Shown here: one piece after another, positions 7,505 through 16,615 of the stretch
Layout: each line of letters starts with the position of its first letter
How positions within the stretch are numbered: the first letter of the stretch is position 1
Assembly: GCA_035384565.1 (NCBI GenBank)
Contig: DAOOIT010000003.1
Coordinates: 1 to 64,000, forward strand
Length of the DNA stretch: 64,000 nucleotides
Direction: 5' to 3'
Source: Planctomycetota bacterium
GTDB lineage: Bacteria; Planctomycetota; PUPC01; DSUN01
Program-made: the position numbers and the translations under genes
Notes under the pieces: model-generated
What the model saw: the letters and a program-made list of their open reading frames with translations, nothing else
Database searches by the model: none
Told to the model about the DNA's origin: nothing

Positions 7505-9270
7505 CGACACGCTGCTCCTGGCTCCTCGTGGCGGCCCTTGCCTCATCGTGCGGCGCCGCACAGCTCGTGTGCGAAGGCATCCTCGGCAACTCGGGCGAGC
7601 AGGGCGAGACCCTCGTCCGCTTCGCCACCGCGCGCCCCGCCCGCGGCATGGGCGTGGCGGTGGACCGCTTCGGCTCGCTGTGGGACCGCGCGGGCGCAGG
7701 CCGCCTCAACCGCTACGCGCCCGACGGCCGCCTGCTCGCCCACTACCGCATCCCAGACCACACCGGCAGCAACGACCAGATCGCCCTCGTGGGCGACACC
7801 GTGGTGCTCCTCCTCGGCGATCAGCTCTACGCCCTGCCGATCACCGCCGCGCCTGGCAGCGAGGCCGCGAGCCTGGGCCTCCAGGCCCAGTGCATCTCCT
7901 TCGGCGCACACCAGGGCCGCATCGCCGCCGCCACGAAAGCCGACATCCTGCTCGTGGACCCCGCGACCCGCGACGCGAGGAAACTCGCGGCCTTCCCCGG
8001 CGTGCAGGCCCTCGACTTCGCCCCCGACGGCGCTCTGCTCGTCATGGCCGACTGGCGGGTCCACAAGCTGGCGGACGGCAAGCCCGTCTCCGACGGCTGG
8101 CCGAAGGGCTCGCCCGGCGAGCGCATGCAGTGCCTCGACGGCGGCGTCTTCGGCCACGCCTGGCACGGCACCATCCGGCGCTTCACCGCCGACCTCGAGC
8201 CCGCGCCGGGAGTCGTCCTGGGCGGGGCCTCGGGCAGCTTCATCGGCCACCTCGACCAGAACTCCGAGCTGAGCAACGGCCGCGGCATGGCTCTGGTGCG
8301 CCCGGGGCTCTTCGCCGTGTCCGGCCTCGGCGGCATCCTGCACCTGATGGCCTGGGACGCCGAGCGGCAGCAGATGACGCTCGTGCGCCGCATCGGCGCC
8401 GTGCCCGCCTGCCGCGGCATCGGGCTCGACCGCGAGGGCAACGTGTGGTGGCACGCCGGCTCGTGGAAGTGGGCCGACCGCCCCGACACCCCGCTGCGCT
8501 TCGGCGTGAACGCGCCCGAGCACCCAGGCGTGGCCCAGGTGGCCATGCTCGACAGCGACTCGATGGTCGCCCCCGGCAACCTGTGGGGCAAGCCCGCCTT
8601 CTACTACGGCCCCCTCACCCGCGAGGTGCAGGGCCAGCGGGTGGAGCAAGGGTGCGGGCTCAAGAACGACCGCGTCGGCTGCGCCGTCTACAAGAGCAAG
8701 GGCGCTCTCACCCTGCTCGCCACCAACGAGGCAGGGGAGGGGCAGGCATTCGCCATCGGCGCCGACGGCCGCTACGAGCGCGACCTCGGCGCCGTGGCGC
8801 TCAAGGCGGCGGCGCCTGTGAAGGCGTGGACGAGTCTGGCCATGAAAGGCCCCGACACGCTGCTCGGCGCGGCCGACGGCCACGTGGTCGAGATGGCCCG
8901 CGACGGCAACGATTGGAAGGAGACCCGCCGCTGGCGAGCCGATTTCGGCCCCGCGGTCTGGATCGCCGCCGATTCGGGAAAACTGTGGGTGGCTGACCGC
9001 GACCGCCATCGCGTTGTGGTGCTCGACCTCGCCACCGAGAAGGCCCTCGCCTCCTTCGGCACGCCCGACAAGGCGGGGGCCGACCTCGCGTCGCTTGCCG
9101 GCCCCACGGTGATCGCCGCGCGCGGCGAGCGCGCCGTGGTCTACGATGCGGGCAATCAGCGCCTGGTCAAGCTCGCCCTGCCCCGCGCACAGTTGACCGG
9201 AAAGGCGCCGCACGCCATAATGGCGGTCGCGAGCGGAGCGTCGGACCACTGGCTTTTCCGCCGACCGTGA
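7501..9270 (+). CDS. secreted beta-propeller protein
   Basis: 589 residues, starting in a 4-nt ATGA overlap with the preceding gene, with AAGGAG about 9 nt upstream. The N-terminus is a short signal sequence (MTTRCSWLLVAALASSCGA); the Cys could be a lipobox (ALASSC), so a lipoprotein is possible. The rest is propeller-like, with repeated segments such as GMGVAVDRFGSLW, GIGLDREGNVWW and VWIAADSGKLWVADRDRH, spaced as in NHL/SMP-30-type blades. No catalytic motif is visible. Translational coupling suggests it works with the upstream NHL/CBM9 protein, perhaps as another surface binding component. Confidence 0.75.
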   Translation: MTTRCSWLLVAALASSCGAAQLVCEGILGNSGEQGETLVRFATARPARGMGVAVDRFGSLWDRAGAGRLNRYAPDGRLLAHYRIPDHTGSNDQIALVGDTVVLLLGDQLYALPITAAPGSEAASLGLQAQCISFGAHQGRIAAATKADILLVDPATRDARKLAAFPGVQALDFAPDGALLVMADWRVHKLADGKPVSDGWPKGSPGERMQCLDGGVFGHAWHGTIRRFTADLEPAPGVVLGGASGSFIGHLDQNSELSNGRGMALVRPGLFAVSGLGGILHLMAWDAERQQMTLVRRIGAVPACRGIGLDREGNVWWHAGSWKWADRPDTPLRFGVNAPEHPGVAQVAMLDSDSMVAPGNLWGKPAFYYGPLTREVQGQRVEQGCGLKNDRVGCAVYKSKGALTLLATNEAGEGQAFAIGADGRYERDLGAVALKAAAPVKAWTSLAMKGPDTLLGAADGHVVEMARDGNDWKETRRWRADFGPAVWIAADSGKLWVADRDRHRVVVLDLATEKALASFGTPDKAGADLASLAGPTVIAARGERAVVYDAGNQRLVKLALPRAQLTGKAPHAIMAVASGASDHWLFRRP

Positions 9271-9292
9271 GGATGGAGACAAGGGAATCACG

Positions 9293-12200
9293 ATGGCAAT
9301 CACCTTGAGACGGGCCGCATGGCTCTGGGTCGTCGCCGGCTGCGTGTCTGCACACGCAGGCGAGGTCGTGATGCACACCGAGGTGTGGGACAATACGCCC
9401 GAGGCGTTCGAGCGGTTCGACCAGCGGATCCGCGACTATCGGGGCCGCAACCTCCTCGGGCGCAAGGGCGTGGCCGTCGTGCCCGACCGGGGAAACACCA
9501 TCGGCGGCGTCCCGTGCCTCCACGACGGCGACGCCGGCGAGCGGGGCGGGGAGGGCCGGGCCAACGTGAACGGCTCGCCCTCCGTCGTCGCCTTCTACCT
9601 CGGCCAGCCGAAGCCGATCACGCAGGTGGGCGTCTTCAGCTTCAACGGCGACCGCCGGGCGAACCAGGACTTCGAGGTGCGCTTCGCCGACAACAGCGCG
9701 AACCCGGGCAAGCTGCCCCAGTTTCCCGAAGGGCCGCACCTCACGTCGGGCGACAAGATTCTCGGCCGCAACGGCGGCGGCTTCCACACCTGGTTCGTCG
9801 AGAAGGGCGGCGGCACACTCGTGCCCGGCAAGGCCGACTGGGTGGAGTTCCGCCTCTGGCGCACCTACAGCGTCGAGGCGGGCCAGCCCGCGAAGACCGA
9901 CAGGCCGAATGGCTGGTCGGCCATCGTCGAGCTCGAGGTCTTCGGCGACGAGGGCGATGTGGTGACGCCTTCGAAGGAGGAACTCGACCGCCGCGCCGCC
10001 CTCAAGAAGGCGCCCAGACAGCCCGCCTACGAGAAGAAGGCCACCTGGCAGGAAACGATGATCGCCGCCCGCGAGGGCATCGTGCGCTGGGAGACCGAGC
10101 TGGACCTCCTCGTGGCCCCCGACGCGGGGGTGACGTTCGGCCCGTGGCACCTCATCGGCCCCTTCGCGGCCGGCAGCAAGGAGGCGCGGGAGACCGAGGG
10201 CGCCCGCAGGATTGACCTCGCCAAGGGCTGGCGGCAACTCCCCGAACTCAAGGACGGCGCGATGGCCGAACTGGCCAGGCCGCTGAACGCGAAGCCCGGC
10301 GAGATGATCTTCCTGTGCCGCACGGCCAGGATCGAACGCGTGCTCGACCGCCAGAACCCCTTCGCCATCGGCCTCGGCCTGGGCGCCGGCCGCGTGAGCC
10401 TGCTGCCCCATCGCCGCACCGTCGCGGCCCGCCGGCCCGACGAGCCCGCCGCGCCCAACCAGGTCACCTGGGCCTTGCAGGACGGGCAGGGCGACTACCA
10501 GGTGCTCGCCGCGCTGCCCGTGGCCGCCGACGGCACCGCCGCCTTCTGGTTCACGCCCCAGCCGCCGGGCACCCGGCCCGGCGCGGGCAGCGACAACCAC
10601 CGCATCGGCCGCCGCGAGGCGCTCTACGAACAGCTCAAGAAGGACTTCCCCGACCCCGTGAGCGTCAAGCAAATCGCCTGGGAACAGGAAGACAGCATCT
10701 GGATCGCCTTCGAGCGGCGCGCGATGTCCAACTACCAGAAGTTCCTGAGCGATTGGGTGCCGGGGAATCCCCTCTTCCTCGTGCGGCAGTATACCGAGGC
10801 CGCCGACCTCCGACGCGCGAAGCTCGAGAAAGCGCTGCTCGCCGAACCCGATGCACTGAGGGCGAGCGTGGGGCGCTGGCTGGAGGCCGCCAGAGGCGCC
10901 GCGACGCCCAGCGACGTCGCCGCCGCCCGCGCCCGCTACTACGCCCTCGCCACCGTGCAGGAGGCCGTGGCCGAGGCCCACCGAGTCGAGTCCATGCGCC
11001 TCGCTGTCGAGGACCAGCGCGAGACCTTCGGCGAGCGCTACCCCAAGGCGGCCGAGTACCTGGCCCGCATCGCCGCGCTCGCGGGGCAAGCGGACGCTGC
11101 GCTCGCCGCCGCGCTGGCCGGAAGGGCCGACGCCCTGGCCGCCGTCCTGGGCGTCCGCGCCGAGGCCGACCAGGCGAGCAGCGAGATTCTGCTGGCGAAT
11201 CCGCTGCTCGTGGGCATGGACAAACTGCTCCTCGTGCGCGGCGGCCCCGGCTTCACCTCCAACTGGAGCGGCCCCAACAGCCTGGGCAGCGAACTCGTCG
11301 TGCTCTCGCCCGTGCGGCCCGACGGCGAGGTGAAGGTGATCCACACCGCCCAGGGCAGCCTGAGCAATTTCGACCTCCGCTTCGACGCGGCGAAGATCCT
11401 CTACTCCAACGGCCGCCACCTCTTCGAGGTCAACGCCGACGGCACCGGCCTCCGCCAGATCACGAACCAGGCCGACCCCCACGTGTTCCACTACGACCCC
11501 TGCTACCTGCCCGACGGCAACATCCTATTCGTCTCCACCGCCTGCGAGCAGGCCGTGCCCTGCACCGGCCAGTGGTACGTCGGCAACATCCATCTGACGG
11601 ACGCCGAGGGCAGGAACGAGCGGCGCATCACGTTCGACCAGGACCATAGCTGGAACCCCACCGTTCTCAACAACGGCCGCGTCGTCTACACCCGCTGGGA
11701 GTACACCGACACGCCGCACTACTTCAGCCGCCTGCTCTTCCACATGAACCCCGACGGCACCGAGCAGATGGAGTACTACGGCAGCAACTCGTATTGGCCC
11801 AACGCCATGTACTGGCCGCGGCCCATCCCGGGCCACCCGACCGCGATCGCCTGCATCGTCTCCGGCCACCACGGCGTGGGGCGGATGGGCGAGTTCCTGC
11901 TGCTCGACCCGGCCAAGGGCCGCCAGGAGGCCGACGGCGTGGTGCAACGCATCCCCGGCCGCGGGCAGCGGGTCGAGCCGATCATCGAGGACGGCCTGGT
12001 CAGCGAATCGTGGCCCCGCTTCGCCATGCCCTGCCCGCTCGCCGAGCCCGAGACCAACCTCGGGGCGGGCAAGTACTTCCTCGTCACCTGCAAGCTCACC
12101 CCCTGGTCGCCCTGGGGGCTGTACCTCGTGGACGTGTTCGACAACATGACCCCGCTGCTGATGGGCGGCTACTCGATGGCCACGCCGCTCCGCCCGCGGC

Positions 12201-14029
12201 CGCGGCCCCCCGTGATCCCGCCCAAGGTGGACCTCGCCAGCCGCGAGGGTGCAGTGTACATGGTGGACATCTATTCCGAAGGCAACCTCAAGGGCTATCC
12301 GCGCGGCTCCATCAAAGCGCTCCGCGTCGGCACCCACCACTACCGCTACGGCGACAACGGCGACACCTATGCCTCGTCGCACGACGGCGGGTGGGACGTC
12401 AAGCGCATCCTCGGCACCGCGCCCGTCTACCCCGACGGCTCGGCCCACTTCCTCGTGCCCGCGAACACGCCCATCTTCATCCAGCCGCTCGATGCGGAGG
12501 GCAAGGCCGTACAGACCATGCGAAGCTGGTTCACGGCCATGCCCGGCGAGACCCTCTCGTGCACCGGCTGCCACGAGCGGCAGAACACCGTGCCGCGCAA
12601 CATCCTCACCGAGGGCGTCAAGCGCCGCCCCGTCGCCCTCACGCCCTGGCACGGCCCCGCCCGCGGCTTCAGCTTCGACCGCGAGGTGCAGCCCGTGCTC
12701 GACCGCCGCTGCGCCGGCTGCCACGACGAGAAGCACCGCCTCGACCTCCGCGCCAAACGCCTCCACAAGAACCCCGGCGACCGCTACAGCCCGGCCTACA
12801 TCAACCTCGCCCGCTACGTGCGTCGCGCCGGCTACGAGGCCGACTACCATCTCGCCGCCCCCGCCGAATGGGAGGCCACCACCAGCCACCTCGTCCAGAT
12901 GCTCAAGAAGGGCCACAACAACGTCCAGCTCACGCCCGACGAGTGGGAGCGCCTCTACGCCTGGATTGACTTCAACGTGCCCTATCCCGCCAACTGGCGC
13001 GAGAGCCACCGCCCGCCCACCGACGAACAGGTCGAGCGCCGCGCGAAATACAAGAAGCTCCATGCCAACCTCGACGATCAGGACGAGGCCCCGCTCCCCC
13101 TGCCCGAGGTCGTCGCCTTCGAGCCGCCGGCCCCCGAGCCGCCGCGGCCCGCCCCCGTGCAGCTCGACGGCTGGCCCCTCAAGCCCGAGGACGCCGCGCG
13201 CCTCCAGCGCGAGACGAAGCTCGACACGCTGGCCCTCGACCTCGGCAGCGGCGTGACCATGACGCTCGTGCCCGTGCCCGCGGGCAGGTTCGTCATGGGC
13301 GACGTGGCCGGCTTCCCCGACGAGTTTCCTGAGACGGTCGCCGTCATCGCCCAGCCCTTCTACATCGGCCAGTTCGAGGTCACCAACGAGCAGTACGCGC
13401 AGTTCGACCCCGCCCACGACAGCGCGTACATGGACGGCCGCGGCAAGGACCGCTTCACCCGCGGCTACCCCGTGAACGAGCCGAGGCAGCCCGTCATCCG
13501 CGTCACATGGCACCAGGCGATGGCCTTCTGCGACTGGCTCTCGCGCAGGACCGGCCAGCGGGTCACGCTGCCCACCGAGGCCCAGTGGGAGTGGGCCTGC
13601 CGCGCCGGCACGGCCACGCCCTGGAGCTTCGGCGCGAAGGCCAACAGCGTGGCCAACTTCGCCGACGCCTCCATCGCGGGCTGGAACTGGGGCCGCTGCG
13701 AGCCCGACTACTCCGACGGAGCGCGCTTCAGCGTGCCCGGCGGCCAGTTCAAGCCCAACGCCTGGGGCCTCTACGACATGCACGGGAATGTGGCGGAGTG
13801 GACGCTCAGCAGCTACCGGCCCTACCCCTACCACCCGGGCGACGGGCGCGACGACCCGCGGTCGGGCGAGCCCAAGGTCGTGCGCGGCGGCTCGTGGAAC
13901 GATCTGCTGGCCTTCGGGCGCTCGGCCTCGCGGTGGGGCTATCCGCCGCACCAGCCGGTCTACAACGTCGGCTTCCGCGTGGTGGTCACCCCCGAGCGCA
14001 AGGTGGCCCTTCAGCCAGCGGCGCGGTGA
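9293..14029 (+). CDS. secreted fusion: HZS-alpha-like domain, two CxxCH motifs, FGE/SUMF1 fold
   Basis: 1578 residues, signal peptide at the N-terminus, AAGGGA 6 nt before ATG 9293. Residues ~30-230 are a jelly-roll-like region; ~560-660 are Ala-rich and helical. The central part (~660-1010) has the propeller-like NILFVSTACEQAVPC and NGRVVYTRWEYTD segments known from the hydrazine-synthase-alpha-like domain, which is widespread in non-anammox planctomycetes. Two heme-type motifs follow: C1090-TG-C1093-H and C1140-AG-C1143-H. The last ~250 residues are an FGE/SUMF1 fold (VPAGRFVMG, LPTEAQWEWACRAG, DMHGNVAEW, VVRGGSW). The FGE copper-binding Cys pair is missing (RSASRWG in place of RCAxR), so formylglycine formation is unlikely; a binding role or attached redox unit is more plausible. 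Last gene of the operon. Confidence 0.8.
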   Translation: MAITLRRAAWLWVVAGCVSAHAGEVVMHTEVWDNTPEAFERFDQRIRDYRGRNLLGRKGVAVVPDRGNTIGGVPCLHDGDAGERGGEGRANVNGSPSVVAFYLGQPKPITQVGVFSFNGDRRANQDFEVRFADNSANPGKLPQFPEGPHLTSGDKILGRNGGGFHTWFVEKGGGTLVPGKADWVEFRLWRTYSVEAGQPAKTDRPNGWSAIVELEVFGDEGDVVTPSKEELDRRAALKKAPRQPAYEKKATWQETMIAAREGIVRWETELDLLVAPDAGVTFGPWHLIGPFAAGSKEARETEGARRIDLAKGWRQLPELKDGAMAELARPLNAKPGEMIFLCRTARIERVLDRQNPFAIGLGLGAGRVSLLPHRRTVAARRPDEPAAPNQVTWALQDGQGDYQVLAALPVAADGTAAFWFTPQPPGTRPGAGSDNHRIGRREALYEQLKKDFPDPVSVKQIAWEQEDSIWIAFERRAMSNYQKFLSDWVPGNPLFLVRQYTEAADLRRAKLEKALLAEPDALRASVGRWLEAARGAATPSDVAAARARYYALATVQEAVAEAHRVESMRLAVEDQRETFGERYPKAAEYLARIAALAGQADAALAAALAGRADALAAVLGVRAEADQASSEILLANPLLVGMDKLLLVRGGPGFTSNWSGPNSLGSELVVLSPVRPDGEVKVIHTAQGSLSNFDLRFDAAKILYSNGRHLFEVNADGTGLRQITNQADPHVFHYDPCYLPDGNILFVSTACEQAVPCTGQWYVGNIHLTDAEGRNERRITFDQDHSWNPTVLNNGRVVYTRWEYTDTPHYFSRLLFHMNPDGTEQMEYYGSNSYWPNAMYWPRPIPGHPTAIACIVSGHHGVGRMGEFLLLDPAKGRQEADGVVQRIPGRGQRVEPIIEDGLVSESWPRFAMPCPLAEPETNLGAGKYFLVTCKLTPWSPWGLYLVDVFDNMTPLLMGGYSMATPLRPRPRPPVIPPKVDLASREGAVYMVDIYSEGNLKGYPRGSIKALRVGTHHYRYGDNGDTYASSHDGGWDVKRILGTAPVYPDGSAHFLVPANTPIFIQPLDAEGKAVQTMRSWFTAMPGETLSCTGCHERQNTVPRNILTEGVKRRPVALTPWHGPARGFSFDREVQPVLDRRCAGCHDEKHRLDLRAKRLHKNPGDRYSPAYINLARYVRRAGYEADYHLAAPAEWEATTSHLVQMLKKGHNNVQLTPDEWERLYAWIDFNVPYPANWRESHRPPTDEQVERRAKYKKLHANLDDQDEAPLPLPEVVAFEPPAPEPPRPAPVQLDGWPLKPEDAARLQRETKLDTLALDLGSGVTMTLVPVPAGRFVMGDVAGFPDEFPETVAVIAQPFYIGQFEVTNEQYAQFDPAHDSAYMDGRGKDRFTRGYPVNEPRQPVIRVTWHQAMAFCDWLSRRTGQRVTLPTEAQWEWACRAGTATPWSFGAKANSVANFADASIAGWNWGRCEPDYSDGARFSVPGGQFKPNAWGLYDMHGNVAEWTLSSYRPYPYHPGDGRDDPRSGEPKVVRGGSWNDLLAFGRSASRWGYPPHQPVYNVGFRVVVTPERKVALQPAAR

Positions 14030-14170
14030 GTCGCCCGCCACGATTCCAGCTCATCAGGGCTCAGCGATCCTGACGCGGCGGCCGTTGGGTCAGCGTGCGG
14101 CCGGGCTGCGGCGCCAGCGAGGGCCACCCCATAACCCTCTATGCCGCAATGGCTTACACTCTCCGCTCAC

Positions 14171-14300
14171 TCGCCCTCCCATACTTGCTCATCCCGCGGG
14201 TGAGCAAGTATGGCCGGAGCCGCGAGAATCGCCGATTCTCGCCCATCTGCCCATACCTGCTCACTCCCCCCTCTCAGGGTTGAGCAAGTATGGGCGGGCG
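14171..14300 (+). repeat. hairpin repeat cluster, locus 1 (two units)
   Basis: This is the notable content of the 420-nt gap (14030-14449) between two convergent genes. Unit 1: CCATACTTGCTCA at 14179-14191 and its perfect complement at 14201-14213, 9-nt loop. Unit 2: CCATACCTGCTCA at 14251-14263 and TGAGCAAGTATGG at 14281-14293, one mismatch, with a C-rich loop ending CTCTCAGGGT. The linker between units contains a second small palindrome (GAGAATCGCCGATTCTC, 14224-14240). The same 13-nt arms recur at 55.1 kb. Confidence 0.8.
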
Positions 14301-14449
14301 CGCCCGCCAGACCCCGAAGAGCCACGATTCCGAGTCAGAGCCCGCGAATCTGCCATAGGCGAGGCATCCCTGCCCCGCGAGATGGGAGGCAAGAGCCACG
14401 CGGGGCACAGAGGCCCCGCCCACACGGATTCAGAACCGCGGCGGGTCAT

Positions 14450-16600
14450 TCAGGGCCGGAGCACCAGCTCCTTGTCGCCGTCGAGCGTCACTTTCTCCTC
14501 CTTGCCGCCGGCCCGGACGGTGTAGGCGGCGCAGGGGAGCTTGTCCCTGCCGTTCACGCGGTACTCGGGCAGCATGGCCTTGGCGAGGCCGGCGTCGTCG
14601 GTCCTGAGCTTCGCGGCCTCGCGGCCGTCCGAGTCGGACGTGACGACGGCCTCTGCGCCCTTGAGCGGCTGGCCCGCGGCGTCGGTGAGCTTCACGGTGA
14701 GGGTCCAGCCCACGAGATAGGTGGGCGTGCCGGTGCCGTCGAGGGCGACGCCGAAGGCGCAGTTCTCGAAGCGGTTCGAGTAGAACTCGGTGTCGTTGGC
14801 CGTGTACTTCCACCAGCCCATCTTGACGGGCTGGAAGTCGGCCGGGGCGTTGGGGGCCTTGGCGATCGTGTTGTTGTAGAAGCGGTGGAAGCGCGAGGGG
14901 CCGTAGCGCCCGCCGAGCCAGATGGCCGGCACGTTCGACGTGATGCGGTTGCTGAACCAGTCGGCCCCGCTCTTCACGCCGCTGATGAAGATGGCCGCTG
15001 TGGCCACGTTGCTCTTCGGGTCCGGGCAGTCCACCGTGATCTCGTTGTCGTAGATGTGGTTCGTGCCGCCGCCGCAACTGTAGTGGAAGCCGTAGGCGGC
15101 GGGGATGTAGCGGTCGAACTGCGGATAGGCCCGCGCCGTGACGTGGAGGGTGTTGTGGTGCACGCGGTTGTTGTAGCAGCCGTCGGGGCTGCCGGGGTCG
15201 CGGTCGTAGTCGCTCATGCGGATGGCGTTCTGGCTCCAGTCGGAGTAGCGGTATTCGCAGTTGGGCGGCGCGGTGGCGATCTGGAAGGAGTTGTGGTGCA
15301 CCTCGTGGTTCTGGCCGCTGATGTAGATGCCCGAGCCCTGGATCGGCTCGAAGCGGTTGTTGAAGATGCGGTTGCCGCTGCGCCCGCAGGCGATGCTGTA
15401 GTGGTTCGTGACCGTTTGGTTGTTGACGAACAGGTTGTCGCGGACGACCGAGCCGGTGCCGGGATTCAGGCAGCCCTGGCCGCCGAGGAACTCATTGCCG
15501 GCGACCTCGGTGCTCGCGAACAGGTTCACGGCCACGGCGGTCTGGTTGTGGCGGTCAATGATGAACGGGGTGTCAATCTCGAAACGGCAGTCCCGCACCT
15601 CCGCCTTCGCGATGTCAGCCGCGTTGGTGTTGATGCCCGAGGCCACGACCTTGAGGTTCTCGAGCCTGACGAGGACGTCTTTGGCCGTGGACTGGATGGC
15701 CCACGAGCGGATGCCGACGGTGCCGCTCTGGATGACGCCGTTCCTGATGGTGACCGTGCCCGCGCCGTTGACGATGGGGATGCCGAGGGCCTTCTCCTTG
15801 CCGAACAGGCTGAAGAAGGCGGTCGCATCGCCGTCGAGGACGCACTTGTAGTAGGCCCAGGGGCGAATCTCCTGCACGATGCCCACGCCCACGTCGAGCG
15901 CGGGGCGGATGTCCACCTCGTCAATCAGGCAGTCGCCCTTCTCGGCCTTCACGCGGATGCGGTACTTGCCGGCCGGCTGGCCGAAGAGGAGGGCGAACAC
16001 CACGCCGCCGCCCAGCTTCGGCGAGCGGGCCACCTCGGGGCAGGCGGGCCGCACGTTGTTGCCGAAGCGGAACTTGCAGTCCACGGGCCGCCCCTGCGCG
16101 TCGTCCACGTTGATCGTCACGGCCATCTCGCGGGTGGCCACGGCGCACAGGGCGTAGTAGGGGCGGTCGGCGACGGGCAGGGTGATGTAGGGCGAGAGGA
16201 GTTCCTGGCCCTCGGGCAACTCGCAGATGCTCTTGCCGATCATCGGTCGAACGTCGGCCGAGACCACTTTGGCCCCCGGCGCGCGCGCGAGGTCCCAGCC
16301 CTTGAGGCCCTCCTCAAAGCCGTAGTTCGGCACGTGCTCGTAGTTGCCCGCCGCGTAGGTGAGCGTGTGGCCGTTGAGGTCGAGCGTCACATCCTTGCCC
16401 AGGTAGATCGGCGTGCCCTCGCTGGCCACGTCGGCCATGAGCACATAGGTCTTGCCCGCCTCGGCGTAGCAACCGGGCTTGGTCACGGGCACCTCGCCAG
16501 CGGCCAGTTGGGTTCGGGGCGTGGTCGGGCGATAGCCGGCCAGGGCCGTCGCCTGCCCGAGGGCCGCCAGCAGGGCGCACGCGAACGGGGCATTCCGCAT
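14450..16600 (-). CDS. secreted right-handed parallel beta-helix protein
   Basis: 716 residues from ATG 16600; a GTG one codon upstream fits the AGGAG spacing slightly better. Signal peptide MRNAPFACALLAALGQATA. The body has the ladder of parallel beta-helix proteins: DVTLDLNGHTLTY near residue 70, then repeated xxxNxF/NRF rungs (NEFLGGQG, NLFVNNQT, NRFEPIQGSGIYISG, HEVHHNSF, NRVHHNTLHV, NEITVDC). An inserted jelly-roll-like domain lies at ~90-240 and a carboxypeptidase-like Ig domain at the end (LTDAAGQPLKGAEAVVTSDS). Such folds bind or cleave polysaccharides; no catalytic residues can be assigned. It starts 15 nt after the stop of the giant gene upstream, so the two are co-transcribed. Confidence 0.8.
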   Translation of the reverse strand: MRNAPFACALLAALGQATALAGYRPTTPRTQLAAGEVPVTKPGCYAEAGKTYVLMADVASEGTPIYLGKDVTLDLNGHTLTYAAGNYEHVPNYGFEEGLKGWDLARAPGAKVVSADVRPMIGKSICELPEGQELLSPYITLPVADRPYYALCAVATREMAVTINVDDAQGRPVDCKFRFGNNVRPACPEVARSPKLGGGVVFALLFGQPAGKYRIRVKAEKGDCLIDEVDIRPALDVGVGIVQEIRPWAYYKCVLDGDATAFFSLFGKEKALGIPIVNGAGTVTIRNGVIQSGTVGIRSWAIQSTAKDVLVRLENLKVVASGINTNAADIAKAEVRDCRFEIDTPFIIDRHNQTAVAVNLFASTEVAGNEFLGGQGCLNPGTGSVVRDNLFVNNQTVTNHYSIACGRSGNRIFNNRFEPIQGSGIYISGQNHEVHHNSFQIATAPPNCEYRYSDWSQNAIRMSDYDRDPGSPDGCYNNRVHHNTLHVTARAYPQFDRYIPAAYGFHYSCGGGTNHIYDNEITVDCPDPKSNVATAAIFISGVKSGADWFSNRITSNVPAIWLGGRYGPSRFHRFYNNTIAKAPNAPADFQPVKMGWWKYTANDTEFYSNRFENCAFGVALDGTGTPTYLVGWTLTVKLTDAAGQPLKGAEAVVTSDSDGREAAKLRTDDAGLAKAMLPEYRVNGRDKLPCAAYTVRAGGKEEKVTLDGDKELVLRP

Positions 16601-16615
16601 CACGGACTGTCACTC

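Noticed and set aside
3902..7561. 1219-codon minus-strand frame, and similar long antisense frames at 32497-36801, 42407-45565 and 53105-55069
   Set aside because: All lie opposite genes with clear domains and show low-complexity Val/Gly/Ala/Arg translations without motifs.
9293..14029. Hydrazine synthase, implying an anammox organism
   Set aside because: Only a domain related to the alpha subunit is present, fused to an FGE fold. Beta/gamma subunits and other anammox genes are absent.
9293..14029. Active formylglycine-generating enzyme
   Set aside because: The copper-binding Cys pair is replaced (RSASRWG) and no sulfatase is nearby.
14171..14300. CRISPR array at the hairpin clusters
   Set aside because: There are few units, linkers are conserved rather than unique, the repeats are long perfect palindromes, and no cas genes occur.
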